This document shows positions 49,702 to 57,805 of a stretch of 64,000 bases of DNA, one piece after another. Both the position numbers and the translations under genes were made by a program. The notes under the pieces are model-generated. The model did no database searches. It was not told the DNA's origin and worked only from the letters and a program-made list of their open reading frames with translations. The stretch covers positions 372,001-436,000 of the forward strand of contig NZ_JBODSD010000004.1 of the NCBI RefSeq assembly GCF_050632745.1. The letters run 5' to 3'. Each line of letters opens with the position of its first letter. The stretch's first letter is position 1. The stretch is from Mumia sp050632745. GTDB taxonomy: Bacteria > Actinomycetota > Actinomycetes > Propionibacteriales > Nocardioidaceae.

Positions 49702-50712
49702 ATGACCGCACCCCGCCGCGTCCCCGCCGTCGTGCTCCGTCGTCGCCCGCGCGGACTGCCCGCCCCGGACGACCTCGTCCTCGCGGACACCGAGCTTCCC
49801 TCACTCGCCGACGGCGAGGTCCACCTCGCGGTCCTCGACCTCTCGCTGGACCCCTACCTGCGCTCGACCCTGGCGGGACGCCACCTCGGCGACGCTCCGG
49901 TCGCGCTCGGCGACGTGGTCCCCGGACGCTCCGTCGGCCGCGTCGTCGCGTCCCGCGCCGCCGACGTCGCCGTCGGGACGCTGGTGCTCGCCGAGACCGG
50001 CTGGCGCGCCGAGGCCGTCGTCGCGGCGAAGACCGCCACCCCGGTCCGGGTCCCCGACGGTGTCCCCCCGTCCGCCGCACTGGGAGCGCTCGGGATGCCC
50101 GGGCTCACCGCGTACGCCGCCGTCGTGCGCCACCTCGCGCCCCGCCCGGGCGAGACCGTGGTCGTCGGCGCGGCGACCGGTGGGGTGGGCTCCGTCGCCG
50201 GCGCGCTCCTGCGCCGCCGCGGGGCGAGGACGGTCGCGCTGGTCGGCGACGACGCGAAGGCCGAGGACGCGACCGCGCGGCTCGGCTACGCGGAGGCCGT
50301 CGTACGAGGGCGGGACGGCTGGGAGGAGGCGCTGGCGACGGCGTGCCCCGACGGGATCGACGGCTACCTGCACATGGGCGACATGCCGACCCTCCACGCG
50401 GCCGTCCGACTGCTCGCACCGAGGGCCCGGGTGTCGCTGTGCGGGCTGATGGACCAGTACAACGGCGGGCCGCCGACGATGCTCCCCGCGGGCGCGGTCA
50501 TGATGGCACGCGCGACGGTGCACGGGATGGTCGTGTACGACCACGACGACCTCGCCGACGCGCAGCACGACGAGGTCGCCGCGCTGCTCGCCGACGGCAC
50601 GCTCGTGCTGCACGAGGAGCGCCACGAGGGACTCGCGGCCGCCCCCGAGGCGTTCGCCCGGCTCATGGCCGGGCGCAACCGCGGCAAGGTCGTCGTCGCC
50701 GTCGGGTGCTGA
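49702..50712 (+). CDS. MDR-family NADP-dependent oxidoreductase, paralogue of the 45465 gene
   Basis: A 336-residue CurA-like reductase with LDLSLDPYLRSTLAGRHLG, ALGALGMPGLTAYAAVVRHL, VVVGAATGGVGSVAGALLRR and LCGLMDQYNGGPP, matching the neighbour at 45465-46523 segment by segment but with clear divergence. It probably reduces activated alkenes such as conjugated ketones or aldehydes. Divergent from the VOC/flavoprotein operon with a dyad between, which suggests a shared substrate pathway. Confidence 0.9.
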   Translation: MTAPRRVPAVVLRRRPRGLPAPDDLVLADTELPSLADGEVHLAVLDLSLDPYLRSTLAGRHLGDAPVALGDVVPGRSVGRVVASRAADVAVGTLVLAETGWRAEAVVAAKTATPVRVPDGVPPSAALGALGMPGLTAYAAVVRHLAPRPGETVVVGAATGGVGSVAGALLRRRGARTVALVGDDAKAEDATARLGYAEAVVRGRDGWEEALATACPDGIDGYLHMGDMPTLHAAVRLLAPRARVSLCGLMDQYNGGPPTMLPAGAVMMARATVHGMVVYDHDDLADAQHDEVAALLADGTLVLHEERHEGLAAAPEAFARLMAGRNRGKVVVAVGC

Positions 50713-50733
50713 CCGGCGACGACGACCGGCGCC

Positions 50734-51834
50734 TCAGGCGATGCGGTGCATCCAGCCGTGGGTGTCCTCGGCGCGGCCGTACTGCAGGTCGATGAGCGCC
50801 TCGCGGATGGCCATCGTGACCTTGCCGCCCTCGCCCTCGCTGCTGACGACCTCGCCGCCGTCCCAGCGCAGCGCGCCCACCGGCGTGACGACCGCCGCGG
50901 TGCCACAGGCGAACACCTCGGTGACGCGCCCGCTCCGGACGCCGTCGATCCACTCGTCGATGCTGAAGCGGCGCTGCTCGACCGTGTGGCCGAGGTCAGC
51001 GGCGATGGTGCCGATCGCGTCGCGCGTGATGCCCTCGAGGATCGAGTCGCTCGCCGGCGTCACGATCGTGCCGTCGTCGTGGACGAAGTAGAGGTTCATC
51101 CCGCCGAGCTCCTCGATGTAGGTGTGCTCCTCGGAGTCGAGGAACACGACCTGCTCGCACCCGTGCTCGGCGGCGATCTGCTGCGGGAGGAGGCTCGACG
51201 CGTAGTTGCCGCCGCACTTGGCCGCACCCGTGCCGCCCGCGCCGGCGCGGCCGTACTCGCGGGTGAGCCAGATGTTGACCGGCTTGACCCCGCCCGAGAA
51301 GTAGGCGCCGGCGGGCGAGGCGATCACGCAGTAGGTGACGTGCTTGCTCGGCCGCACGCCGAGGAAGACCTCGGAGGCGAACATGAACGGGCGGAGGTAG
51401 AGGCTGGCCTCCCCGCCGGTCGGCACCCACGAGCGGTCGGTCTCGACCAGCGCGTCGATCGAGCCGACGAACCAGTCGACCGGGAGCTCAGGGAGCGCGA
51501 GGCGGTGTGCCGAGCGCTGGAACCGGCGGGCGTTCTCGTCGGGACGGAACGTCCAGACGGTGCCGTCGGCGTGCGCGTACGCCTTGAGACCCTCGAAGAT
51601 CTCCTGGGCGTAGTGCAGGACGGCCGTCGCCGGGTCGAGCTGGAGCGGACCGTACGGCTTGATCGTCGGGTCGGCCCAGCCGGTCTCGGGCGTCCACTCG
51701 GCGGTGAACATGTGGTCGGTGAAGTGCAGCCCGAATCCCGGGTTGGCGAGGATCTCGGCACGGCGCTGCTCAGGCACGGGCGTCGGCGAGGGCTCCAGCG
51801 CGTACGAGAACGTGGCGTCGGCGGAGGTGGTCAT
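50734..51834 (-). CDS. ilvE: Branched-chain amino acid aminotransferase
   Basis: IlvE performs the last step of leucine, isoleucine and valine synthesis. The 366-residue PLP fold-type IV enzyme shows HYAQEIFEGLKAY, YLRPFMFASE, the lysine region GGTGAAKCGGNYASSLL and EELGGMNLYFV. TACCGT (51842-51847) ends 7 nt before the ATG, suggesting a leaderless mRNA; an upstream ATG at 51903 would extend into leuB. It lies 49 bp after leuB on the same strand. Confidence 0.95.
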   Translation of the reverse strand: MTTSADATFSYALEPSPTPVPEQRRAEILANPGFGLHFTDHMFTAEWTPETGWADPTIKPYGPLQLDPATAVLHYAQEIFEGLKAYAHADGTVWTFRPDENARRFQRSAHRLALPELPVDWFVGSIDALVETDRSWVPTGGEASLYLRPFMFASEVFLGVRPSKHVTYCVIASPAGAYFSGGVKPVNIWLTREYGRAGAGGTGAAKCGGNYASSLLPQQIAAEHGCEQVVFLDSEEHTYIEELGGMNLYFVHDDGTIVTPASDSILEGITRDAIGTIAADLGHTVEQRRFSIDEWIDGVRSGRVTEVFACGTAAVVTPVGALRWDGGEVVSSEGEGGKVTMAIREALIDLQYGRAEDTHGWMHRIA

Positions 51835-51883
51835 GGTTGGCACGGTATCTGACCTTTCGGACGGTGACGAGAAGTGGTCTGGA

Positions 51884-52948
51884 TCACTTCTCGGATACGT
51901 CACCGGCCACGCGCGCCGCGATGGCCTCCCCCACCTCCTTGGTGGTGCGCCTGCCCGTGCGGGTGCTGATGTCGGCGGCGACCGCGCGGTCGACCTGCGC
52001 CGCGGCCTCGGGCAGACCGAGGTGGTCGAGAAGGAGCGCGACGGAGCCGATCGCGGCCGTCGGGTCGGCGATGCCCTGCCCTGCGATGTCGGGGGCGGAG
52101 CCGTGCACCGGCTCGAACATGCTCGGCGCCGTACGGTCGGGGTTGATGTTGCCGCTCGCGGCGAGGCCGATGCCCCCGGAGATGGCTCCCGCGAGGTCGG
52201 TGATGATGTCGCCGAAGAGGTTGTCGGTCACGATGACGTCGAACCGGGCCGGGTCGGTGACGAGGAAGATCGTGGCCGCGTCGACGTGGAGGTAGTCGAC
52301 GGTCACGTCGGGGAAGTCAGGGGCGACCGCGTCCACGATGCGCGACCACAGGCCGCCCGCGTGGACGAGCACGTTGGTCTTGTGCACGAGCGTGAGCTTC
52401 TTGCGCCGGGCCTGGGCTCGGGCGAAGGCGTCGCGCACGACGCGCTCCACACCGAACGCGGTGTTGAGGCTGACCTCGGTCGCAACCTCCTGAGGGGTGC
52501 CGCCGCGAAGTCGGCCGCCGTTGCCGACGTACGGGCCCTCGGTGCCCTCGCGCACGACGACGAAGTCCACGTCGCCGGGGTCGCGGAGCGGGGAGTCCAC
52601 CTGTGAGTACGTCTTCGTGGGACGCAGGTTCACGTAGTGGTCGAGCTCGAAGCGCAGACGCAGGAGCAGGTTGCGCTCCAGGAGTCCGGCGGGGATGCGG
52701 GGATCGCCCGGCTTGCCGCCGATCGCTCCGAGAAGGATCGCGTCGTGGCCGCGGATCTCGGCCAGCGTCGCGTCGGGGAGGACCTCTCCGGTCTCGAGGT
52801 AGTGCTCGGCGCCCAGGACGTACGGCGTCTGGGCGAACGTGATGCCGTGGGCGCGCGCGACCTCGTCGAGGACGCGGGTCGCCTCGGCGACGACCTCGGG
52901 GCCGATCCCGTCTCCGGGGATCACGGCCAGGGAGAAGCTCTGTGTCAT
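51884..52948 (-). CDS. leuB: 3-isopropylmalate dehydrogenase
   Basis: LeuB oxidatively decarboxylates 3-isopropylmalate in leucine synthesis. The 354-residue product has VIPGDGIGPEVV, LLGAIGGKPGDPRIP, the substrate arginines in LERNLLLRLRFELD, DFVVVREGTEGPY and the metal aspartates in VTDNLFGDIITDLAGA. TAGAGT (52956-52961) ends 7 nt before the ATG, so a leaderless start is likely. A further transcript may come from the leader promoter at about 53375. Confidence 0.96.
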   Translation of the reverse strand: MTQSFSLAVIPGDGIGPEVVAEATRVLDEVARAHGITFAQTPYVLGAEHYLETGEVLPDATLAEIRGHDAILLGAIGGKPGDPRIPAGLLERNLLLRLRFELDHYVNLRPTKTYSQVDSPLRDPGDVDFVVVREGTEGPYVGNGGRLRGGTPQEVATEVSLNTAFGVERVVRDAFARAQARRKKLTLVHKTNVLVHAGGLWSRIVDAVAPDFPDVTVDYLHVDAATIFLVTDPARFDVIVTDNLFGDIITDLAGAISGGIGLAASGNINPDRTAPSMFEPVHGSAPDIAGQGIADPTAAIGSVALLLDHLGLPEAAAQVDRAVAADISTRTGRRTTKEVGEAIAARVAGDVSEK

Positions 52949-53007
52949 GGTGTGCACTCTACTCGTGCCGGTCCCAGCATCTGATACCGGCGTCTCGGAT
53001 GGTGGTC

Positions 53008-53027
53008 ACCCGCTGCCATGAGCGGGT
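53008..53027 (-). terminator. Small stem-loop between the 45-residue gene and leuB
   Basis: ACCCGCT and AGCGGGT form a perfect 7-bp stem with a 6-nt loop, 12 bp after the small gene's stop on the minus strand. No T-run; partial termination at most. Confidence 0.4.
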
Positions 53028-53039
53028 CAGGCGCCCGGC

Positions 53040-53177
53040 CTAGTTGTCGTCCGGCCTCGGACCGCCGTTGTCGCGCAGGTCCAGCGCGGTCTGGACAGGG
53101 TTGCGCGGACCCTCGTCACGGCTCTGCTCGGACCAGTGGCGGCTCGGGCCCCACTCGGAGTACTGCATCTCGTACAT
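53040..53177 (-). CDS. 45-residue small protein, function unknown
   Basis: A short frame beginning MYEMQYSEWGPSRHW and ending in an Asp/Asn-rich tail (DNGGPRPDDN). A strong AGGAGA ribosome-binding sequence lies 5 nt before the ATG. Composition (Trp, Tyr, Gln, Ser) differs from a random GC-rich frame. It lies between a leader-type promoter/uORF and leuB. No family recognised; no signal peptide or membrane helix. Confidence 0.55.
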   Translation of the reverse strand: MYEMQYSEWGPSRHWSEQSRDEGPRNPVQTALDLRDNGGPRPDDN

Positions 53178-53305
53178 CGGTCTCTCCTGTTCGGTGTGAT
53201 GGATCCGGTCCCTGCGGCCGATGGCGCTGAGAACCGATTCCCCGGAACGGGAGGAGCGTGTGCGGTGCGGGATCCTCGCTGCGGGTCGTCGGCCAACGCC
53301 AAGCT

Positions 53306-53342
53306 CCGCGGCGAGGTGTCGGCCTAGGAGGCCTCGCCGCGG
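53306..53342 (-). promoter_or_regulatory. Hairpin overlapping the end of the short leader frame upstream of leuB
   Basis: CCGCGGCGAGG and CCTCGCCGCGG form a perfect 11-bp stem with a 15-nt loop that contains the TAG stop of the 15-codon frame at 53324-53371. No U-tract follows, so it is not a simple terminator; a ribosome-sensitive pause or attenuator element is possible. Confidence 0.55.
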
Positions 53343-53371
53343 CAGCCGAGGATTACGACCTGCTTCCGCAT
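53324..53371 (-). CDS. Putative leader peptide upstream of the small gene and leuB
   Basis: A 15-codon frame MRKQVVILGCRGEAS with a Val-Val-Ile-Leu run. CTGACA (53405-53410) and TACGGT (53381-53386), 18 bp apart, form a minus-strand promoter that would start RNA a few bases before the ATG. The stop codon lies in the loop of an 11-bp hairpin. This resembles the attenuators before ilvB and cimA, but it lacks a U-run terminator, so its role is uncertain. Confidence 0.45.
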   Translation of the reverse strand: MRKQVVILGCRGEAS

Positions 53372-53478
53372 GATGGTCCGACCGTACGTGGCGCCCCGGC
53401 GACCTGTCAGCGGATCGGCCAAACGATCTCGCTGAGTGAGACTCGTGTCCGGGCTCTGACATGTGGAAGACTCGTCGT

Positions 53479-54042
53479 GTGAGCGCCCCCACCGAAGTTC
53501 CTCCTCTCGTCGCGCGCGCCCTGGACCTCTCCCGTCGCAGGGGCTTCATCACGGCGACCCGCAACGAGACCGGACGCCTGCTCGCCGCGCTCGCCGCGTC
53601 CCGCAAGGGCACGCTCGCCGAGCTCGGCACGGGGTGCGGGGTCGGCTCCGCGTGGCTGTCCAGCGGGGTCGCCAAGGACGCTCGGATCGTGAGCGCCGAG
53701 CTGGACCCCAACCTCGCCGAGGCGGTCCAGGACCTGTTTTCCGACACCCCGTCGATCGAGGTGACCTCCGGCGACTGGAGCGCGCTCGAGCAGCACGCCC
53801 CGTTCTCCCTGCTGTTCGTCGACGTCCGCGACGTGAAGCGGTCGGTCGACCTGGTCGCCGACCTCATGGAGCCCGGCGGCATCGCCGTCCTCGACGACTT
53901 CACGCCGTCCCAGTCCTGGCCGCCGATCTACGAGGGCCGGGTCGACGTCGTCCGCGAGCAGTGGCTCACCGACGAGCGGTTCGTCGCCGTCGAGGTGATG
54001 GTCTCGCCCGACGCGTCGGTGATCCTCGCGACCCGCGTCTGA
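53479..54042 (+). CDS. SAM-dependent methyltransferase (O-methyltransferase-like)
   Basis: A 187-residue Rossmann methyltransferase with the SAM loop LAELGTGCGVGSAWL (about residues 48-62), the acidic SAM-ribose position in IVSAELDPNL, and LLFVDVRDVKRS and VLDDFTPSQSW resembling metal-dependent O-methyltransferases. Substrate unknown. The GTG at 53479 is favoured by AAGACT 6 nt upstream; an ATG six codons earlier is possible. Confidence 0.82.
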   Translation: MSAPTEVPPLVARALDLSRRRGFITATRNETGRLLAALAASRKGTLAELGTGCGVGSAWLSSGVAKDARIVSAELDPNLAEAVQDLFSDTPSIEVTSGDWSALEQHAPFSLLFVDVRDVKRSVDLVADLMEPGGIAVLDDFTPSQSWPPIYEGRVDVVREQWLTDERFVAVEVMVSPDASVILATRV

Positions 54043-54082
54043 CGTCCGACCCGCGCGCGGCCCCGTGCTGGTGCGCCAGTCG

Positions 54083-54778
54083 TCACTCAGCGCCGGACGG
54101 TGACGACTCAGGCACCAACGGTGCAGCGGCCTCGGGCTCGCTCACGCGGACCTGGACCAGCGGCAGGAACGCCTGGACGAGCGGTCCGATCGCCAGCGCG
54201 TACAGGACGGTGCCGACGCCGACCGTACCGCCGAGCAGCCAGCCGAGGGCCAGGACGGTGATCTCGACCGAGGTCCGCATCAGGCGGACGCTGTAGCCGG
54301 TGCGGCGCACGAGCCCGAGGAACAGCCCGTCGCGCGGCCCAGGACCGAGGTGGGCCCCGATGTAGAGGGCACCGGCAAGGCCGTTGAGCACGACGCCGGC
54401 CACGAGCATGACGGCGCGCAGGACCAGCGAGTCAGGCTGCTCGAGCAGGGCGAGCCCCTGGTCGACGGCGATGCCGATGAGCACCACGTTGAGCAGGGTC
54501 CCGATCCCCGGCCACTGCTTCAGCGGGATCCACAGCAGCAGGACCAGGGCACCGACCAGCATCGTGATCTGCCCGAAGGTGAGCGGCAGGTAGCCGGTCA
54601 GGCCCTCGTGGAAGACGTCCCAGGGGTCGAGCCCGAGCCCCGCCTCGATCATGAGCGCCATCGACCAGCCGTAGAGCATGAGCCCGAAGACGAGCTGCGG
54701 GAGGCGGCGTACGAGGCGTCCGGTCCGGAGCTGGGCGAGGGGCGAGAGGGACACCGGGGTGTACGCGGGACGGGCCAT
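54083..54778 (-). CDS. YczE/YitT-family integral membrane protein
   Basis: A 231-residue protein with about five transmembrane spans. It has the family start RLPQLVFGLMLYGWSMALMI, GLGLDPWDVFHEGL, and GAHLGPGPRDGLFLGLVRRTG. Function is unknown, but members often lie beside GntR/MocR-type aminotransferase-like regulators, as here (divergent, 62 bp apart), suggesting transport or sensing of an amine or vitamin B6-related compound. GAGGAT 7 nt before the ATG suggests a leaderless mRNA. Confidence 0.85.
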   Translation of the reverse strand: MARPAYTPVSLSPLAQLRTGRLVRRLPQLVFGLMLYGWSMALMIEAGLGLDPWDVFHEGLTGYLPLTFGQITMLVGALVLLLWIPLKQWPGIGTLLNVVLIGIAVDQGLALLEQPDSLVLRAVMLVAGVVLNGLAGALYIGAHLGPGPRDGLFLGLVRRTGYSVRLMRTSVEITVLALGWLLGGTVGVGTVLYALAIGPLVQAFLPLVQVRVSEPEAAAPLVPESSPSGAE

Positions 54779-54793
54779 AGCCTCTATCCTCCG

Positions 54794-54826
54794 CACGATT
54801 GGCCTACCTTTCGATAGCCAATCGTG
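54794..54826. promoter_or_regulatory. Perfect inverted repeat between the YczE and MocR genes
   Basis: CACGATTGGC (54794-54803) and GCCAATCGTG (54817-54826) form a perfect 10-bp inverted repeat with a 13-bp spacer, located symmetrically between the divergent genes. It is the probable operator of the MocR-type regulator. Confidence 0.75.
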
Positions 54827-54840
54827 AAAGAGTGGTCTAC

Positions 54841-56280
54841 ATGGCTCCCACGTCCGTCCTCTCGGCCGAACGCCTCCGCGCGCTGCTCGAGATCGCCCCC
54901 GAGGACCCGCCGGGCTACCGCGAGCTCGCCGACCTCGTCAGGCTGCTGATCCTGGACGGACGGATCTCCGCCGGCACCCGCCTCCCCAGCGAGCGGGAGC
55001 TGACGTCCGCGCTGCCGGTCAGCCGCACGACCGTCACCCGGGCGTACGCGACGCTGCGCGAGGCCGGGCTGCTCGTCTCCCGCCGCGGCTCGGGCAGCGT
55101 CGTCGCGCTCCCCCGCGGCAGCCGCCCGCCGTACATGCCGCAGCCGGGCTCCACGATGGTCGGCTGGACGATCGCCGCCGGGCACGCGGCCCCGGGCGTG
55201 GGTCTCGCGTACGGGCGCGCGCTCGAGCAGCTGCCGGAGCACCTCACCGAGACCGGGTACGAGACGGCGGGCGTGCCCGTGCTGCGCGAGCTGGTCGCGC
55301 AGCGCTACGTCGAGCGCGGGCTCCCGACCGACCCTGACCAGATCATCGTGACGTCCGGCGCGCAGTCCGCACTCACCCTCGTGGCGCGGACGCTCGCAGC
55401 GCGCGGAGACCGGGTCGCGGTCGAGAGCCCCACCTACCCGAACGCTATCGACGCGCTGCGCCGCAACGGCCTGCGGGTCCTCGGTGTCCCGCACGACGGA
55501 CGCCGGCTCGATCTCGACGCGCTCGCCGCCTCCGTGCGGGCGGCGCCGATCGCGTGGGCGTACCTGATCCCCGACTTCCACAACCCGACCGGCACGCTGA
55601 TGGACGACGTCACCCGCCAGGACGTCGCGTCGATCCTGCGCCGGTCGACCACGACGCCGATCGTCGACGAGACGATGGCCGAGCTCGCGCTCGACGTCGA
55701 CGAGCGCGCGATGCCGGTCCCGCTGGCGGCGCACCACCCGGGCGCGGTCACGCTGGGATCGGCCAGCAAGACGTTCTGGGGCGGCCTGCGGATCGGCTGG
55801 ATCCGCGCCCCGCACGCGGTCGTCCCGCGCCTCGTCGCCGCCCGGGAGACGTTCGACATCGGCACGCCGGTCCTCGAGCAGCTCGCCGTCGCCGAGCTGC
55901 TGCGGGTGCGCGAGGAGGTGCTCGACGGGCGCCGTGCACGCCTGCGCGACCGCCGTGAGGAGCTCGTGGCGGCGCTGCGCGAGCGACTCCCCGACTGGAG
56001 CCTCAACTCCCCCGTCGGCGGGCTGTCGCTGTGGATCCGGCTGCCCGCGCGGGCGTCGAGCCGGCTCGCGGTCGCCGCGGAGTCGCACGACCTCCTCCTC
56101 ACCGCGGGTCCGCGGTTCTTCCCCGACGGGGGCGGCGAGACCTCGCTGCGCCTGCCGTACGCCCGCAGCGCCGAGCACCTCGCCGACGCCGTCGACCGGC
56201 TCGCCCTCGCGTGGGAGACGGTGCTCGCGGGCCGCGCCGCGCCGTCGACGTCGCGCCGGCGTCCCGCGCTCACGGCCTAG
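54841..56280 (+). CDS. MocR/PdxR-type transcriptional regulator (GntR helix-turn-helix plus aminotransferase-like domain)
   Basis: A 479-residue fusion of a GntR winged helix (PGYRELADLVRLLILDGRIS ... LPVSRTTVTRAYATLREAGL, about residues 20-85) and a fold-type I aminotransferase-like domain that keeps the PLP lysine in LGSASKTFWGGLRIGWI and NPTGTLMDD. Such proteins sense PLP or an amine and control a neighbouring gene. The ATG at 54841 is chosen because the open frame upstream only runs through the operator palindrome. It ends in a CTAG shared with the convergent tenA stop. Confidence 0.9.
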   Translation: MAPTSVLSAERLRALLEIAPEDPPGYRELADLVRLLILDGRISAGTRLPSERELTSALPVSRTTVTRAYATLREAGLLVSRRGSGSVVALPRGSRPPYMPQPGSTMVGWTIAAGHAAPGVGLAYGRALEQLPEHLTETGYETAGVPVLRELVAQRYVERGLPTDPDQIIVTSGAQSALTLVARTLAARGDRVAVESPTYPNAIDALRRNGLRVLGVPHDGRRLDLDALAASVRAAPIAWAYLIPDFHNPTGTLMDDVTRQDVASILRRSTTTPIVDETMAELALDVDERAMPVPLAAHHPGAVTLGSASKTFWGGLRIGWIRAPHAVVPRLVAARETFDIGTPVLEQLAVAELLRVREEVLDGRRARLRDRREELVAALRERLPDWSLNSPVGGLSLWIRLPARASSRLAVAAESHDLLLTAGPRFFPDGGGETSLRLPYARSAEHLADAVDRLALAWETVLAGRAAPSTSRRRPALTA

Positions 56281-57005
56281 CGCGGGCCGGACCCCGAGAC
56301 CTCCGGCCAGGTCTCGCCACGCCACGACGCGTCCCAGAACATCCACTCGAACCGCGTCGCCCGCTCGTACGCCGCGAGCATGTCTCCGCGACGTGCGTCG
56401 GTGACGCCCTCCGCGAGGCGGTCGGTCCACTCCTCCATCCGCGTGACCGCGGCGTCGAAGGCCGGGTCGGAGTAGGTGTCGATCCAGGCGCGGTACGGGT
56501 GCGCGGCATCGTCGGCCCGCAGCGCCACCGCCTTGCCGACCTCGAGATAGACGCGGAAGCACGGCAGCACGCCGGCGACCCCGACCTCGACCGGCGCGTA
56601 CGCGGCGTCGGCCAGCAGGCTCCCCGCGTACGCCCGGCAGGTCGGCGTGGGCTCCGGCGCGTCAGGGGCGTCCGGGTCGATGCCGAGCGGCGCGAGGAAT
56701 CCCTGGTGCAGCAGCCGCTCGGCCTGCACGGCCTCCGCAGCCGCCCCGGCCAGCTCCGCGGCCAGCGCCGGGTCGCCCGCGCGGGCCGACAGCATCGCCA
56801 GCGTGCTCGCGTAGCGCGACAGGTAGTGCGCGTCGTCGAGCAGATACCGAGCGAAGACCCCCTGCGGCAACGAGCCGTCGGCGAGACCGGCGACGAAGGG
56901 GTGCGCGAGGATCGCGTCGTACCAGTCCGCGACGTGCTCCCACGCCGCCTCCGAGAAGGCGCTCCTGCCCGTCGTCCTCACGTCGTTCGTCCGCACCGTG
57001 CTCAT
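56277..57005 (-). CDS. tenA: TenA-family thiaminase II / aminopyrimidine aminohydrolase
   Basis: A 242-residue TenA_C-type protein. It keeps the catalytic cysteine in GVLPCFRVYLEVG (Cys about 148), LLDDAHYLSRYASTL and the C-terminal ATRFEWMFWDASW. It hydrolyses aminopyrimidine thiamin breakdown products to HMP, which ThiD then phosphorylates, so it completes a salvage operon. Its ATG overlaps the thiD stop. Confidence 0.92.
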   Translation of the reverse strand: MSTVRTNDVRTTGRSAFSEAAWEHVADWYDAILAHPFVAGLADGSLPQGVFARYLLDDAHYLSRYASTLAMLSARAGDPALAAELAGAAAEAVQAERLLHQGFLAPLGIDPDAPDAPEPTPTCRAYAGSLLADAAYAPVEVGVAGVLPCFRVYLEVGKAVALRADDAAHPYRAWIDTYSDPAFDAAVTRMEEWTDRLAEGVTDARRGDMLAAYERATRFEWMFWDASWRGETWPEVSGSGPR

Positions 57006-57805
57006 CCTCGCTGCCTCCACAGGTGATCGACCGGGCCGTGCCCGTGCCCCACCGAACGGTCGGCGCCGCTGCGCAGCGCACCGGTGAGGAAGTCCTTGGC
57101 CATCGCCACCGCGTCGCGCAGGGGCATCCCGAGCGCGATGCCCGAGGCGATCGCCGACGAGAGCGTGCAGCCGGTGCCGTGCGTGTTCGGGGTGTCGATC
57201 CGAGGCGCCGCGAACACGCGCACACCGTCGTCGTCGGCCAGGACGTCGACGCTCTCCGGACCGCCGAGGTGGCCGCCCTTCACCAGCACCGCGGCAGCGC
57301 CCACCTCGCGCAGACCGAGAGCGACGTCCTCCAGCGCCTCCGCGTCCTTCGCCGGCTCCGCCCGGCCGAGCACGGCTGCCTCGGGCACGTTGGGCGTGAT
57401 GACGGTCGCCAGCGGCAGCAGCGTCGTACGGATCGCGTCCACCGTGTCCTCCGGCACGAGCCGGTCGCCCGACGTCGCCACCATCACCGGGTCGAGGACC
57501 ACCGGCACGTCGTGCCGCGCGAGCACCTCGGCGATGGCGCCCACGACGTCGGCGGTGCCGAGCATGCCGATCTTGATCGCGCCCACGTCGAGGTCGTCGA
57601 GCACGGCGCGCACCTGGTCGGCCACGAACGACGGCGGGACGGCGTGGATGCCGGTGACGCCACGCGTGTTCTGGACGGTCAGGGCGGTGAGCGCGGCAGC
57701 GCCGTACACGCCGAGCGCGCCCGCCGTCTTGAGGTCGGCCTGGATGCCCGCTCCCCCCGACGGGTCGGACCCCGCGATCGAGAGCATGACGGGAAGGCTG
57801 TTCAC
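57002..57805 (-). CDS. thiD: Hydroxymethylpyrimidine/phosphomethylpyrimidine kinase
   Basis: A 267-residue ribokinase-like enzyme phosphorylating HMP and HMP-P. It shows LSIAGSDPSGGAGIQADLKT at the start, GAIKIGMLG, VLDPVMVATSGDRL, ITPNVPEAAVL, LVKGGHL and the catalytic GTGCTLSSAIAS. The GTG start overlaps the thiE stop (GTGA). Confidence 0.95.
   Translation of the reverse strand: MNSLPVMLSIAGSDPSGGAGIQADLKTAGALGVYGAAALTALTVQNTRGVTGIHAVPPSFVADQVRAVLDDLDVGAIKIGMLGTADVVGAIAEVLARHDVPVVLDPVMVATSGDRLVPEDTVDAIRTTLLPLATVITPNVPEAAVLGRAEPAKDAEALEDVALGLREVGAAAVLVKGGHLGGPESVDVLADDDGVRVFAAPRIDTPNTHGTGCTLSSAIASGIALGMPLRDAVAMAKDFLTGALRSGADRSVGHGHGPVDHLWRQRG

Larger units (their letters stand above)
53178..53478. 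other. Intergenic region between the small gene and the methyltransferase gene
   Basis: This 301-bp stretch holds the leader-type promoter, short frame and hairpin described separately, and AAGACT (53467-53472), a likely -10 box 6 nt before the methyltransferase GTG. I see nothing else in it. Confidence 0.5.

Noticed and set aside
53040..53903. Large minus-strand frame across the methyltransferase gene
   Set aside because: Only its last 45 codons have a ribosome-binding sequence and sensible composition; the rest is antisense to the methyltransferase.
54799..54840. Upstream TTG start for the MocR-like regulator
   Set aside because: It would place coding sequence over the operator palindrome and lacks a ribosome-binding sequence; the ATG at 54841 gives the usual N-terminus.
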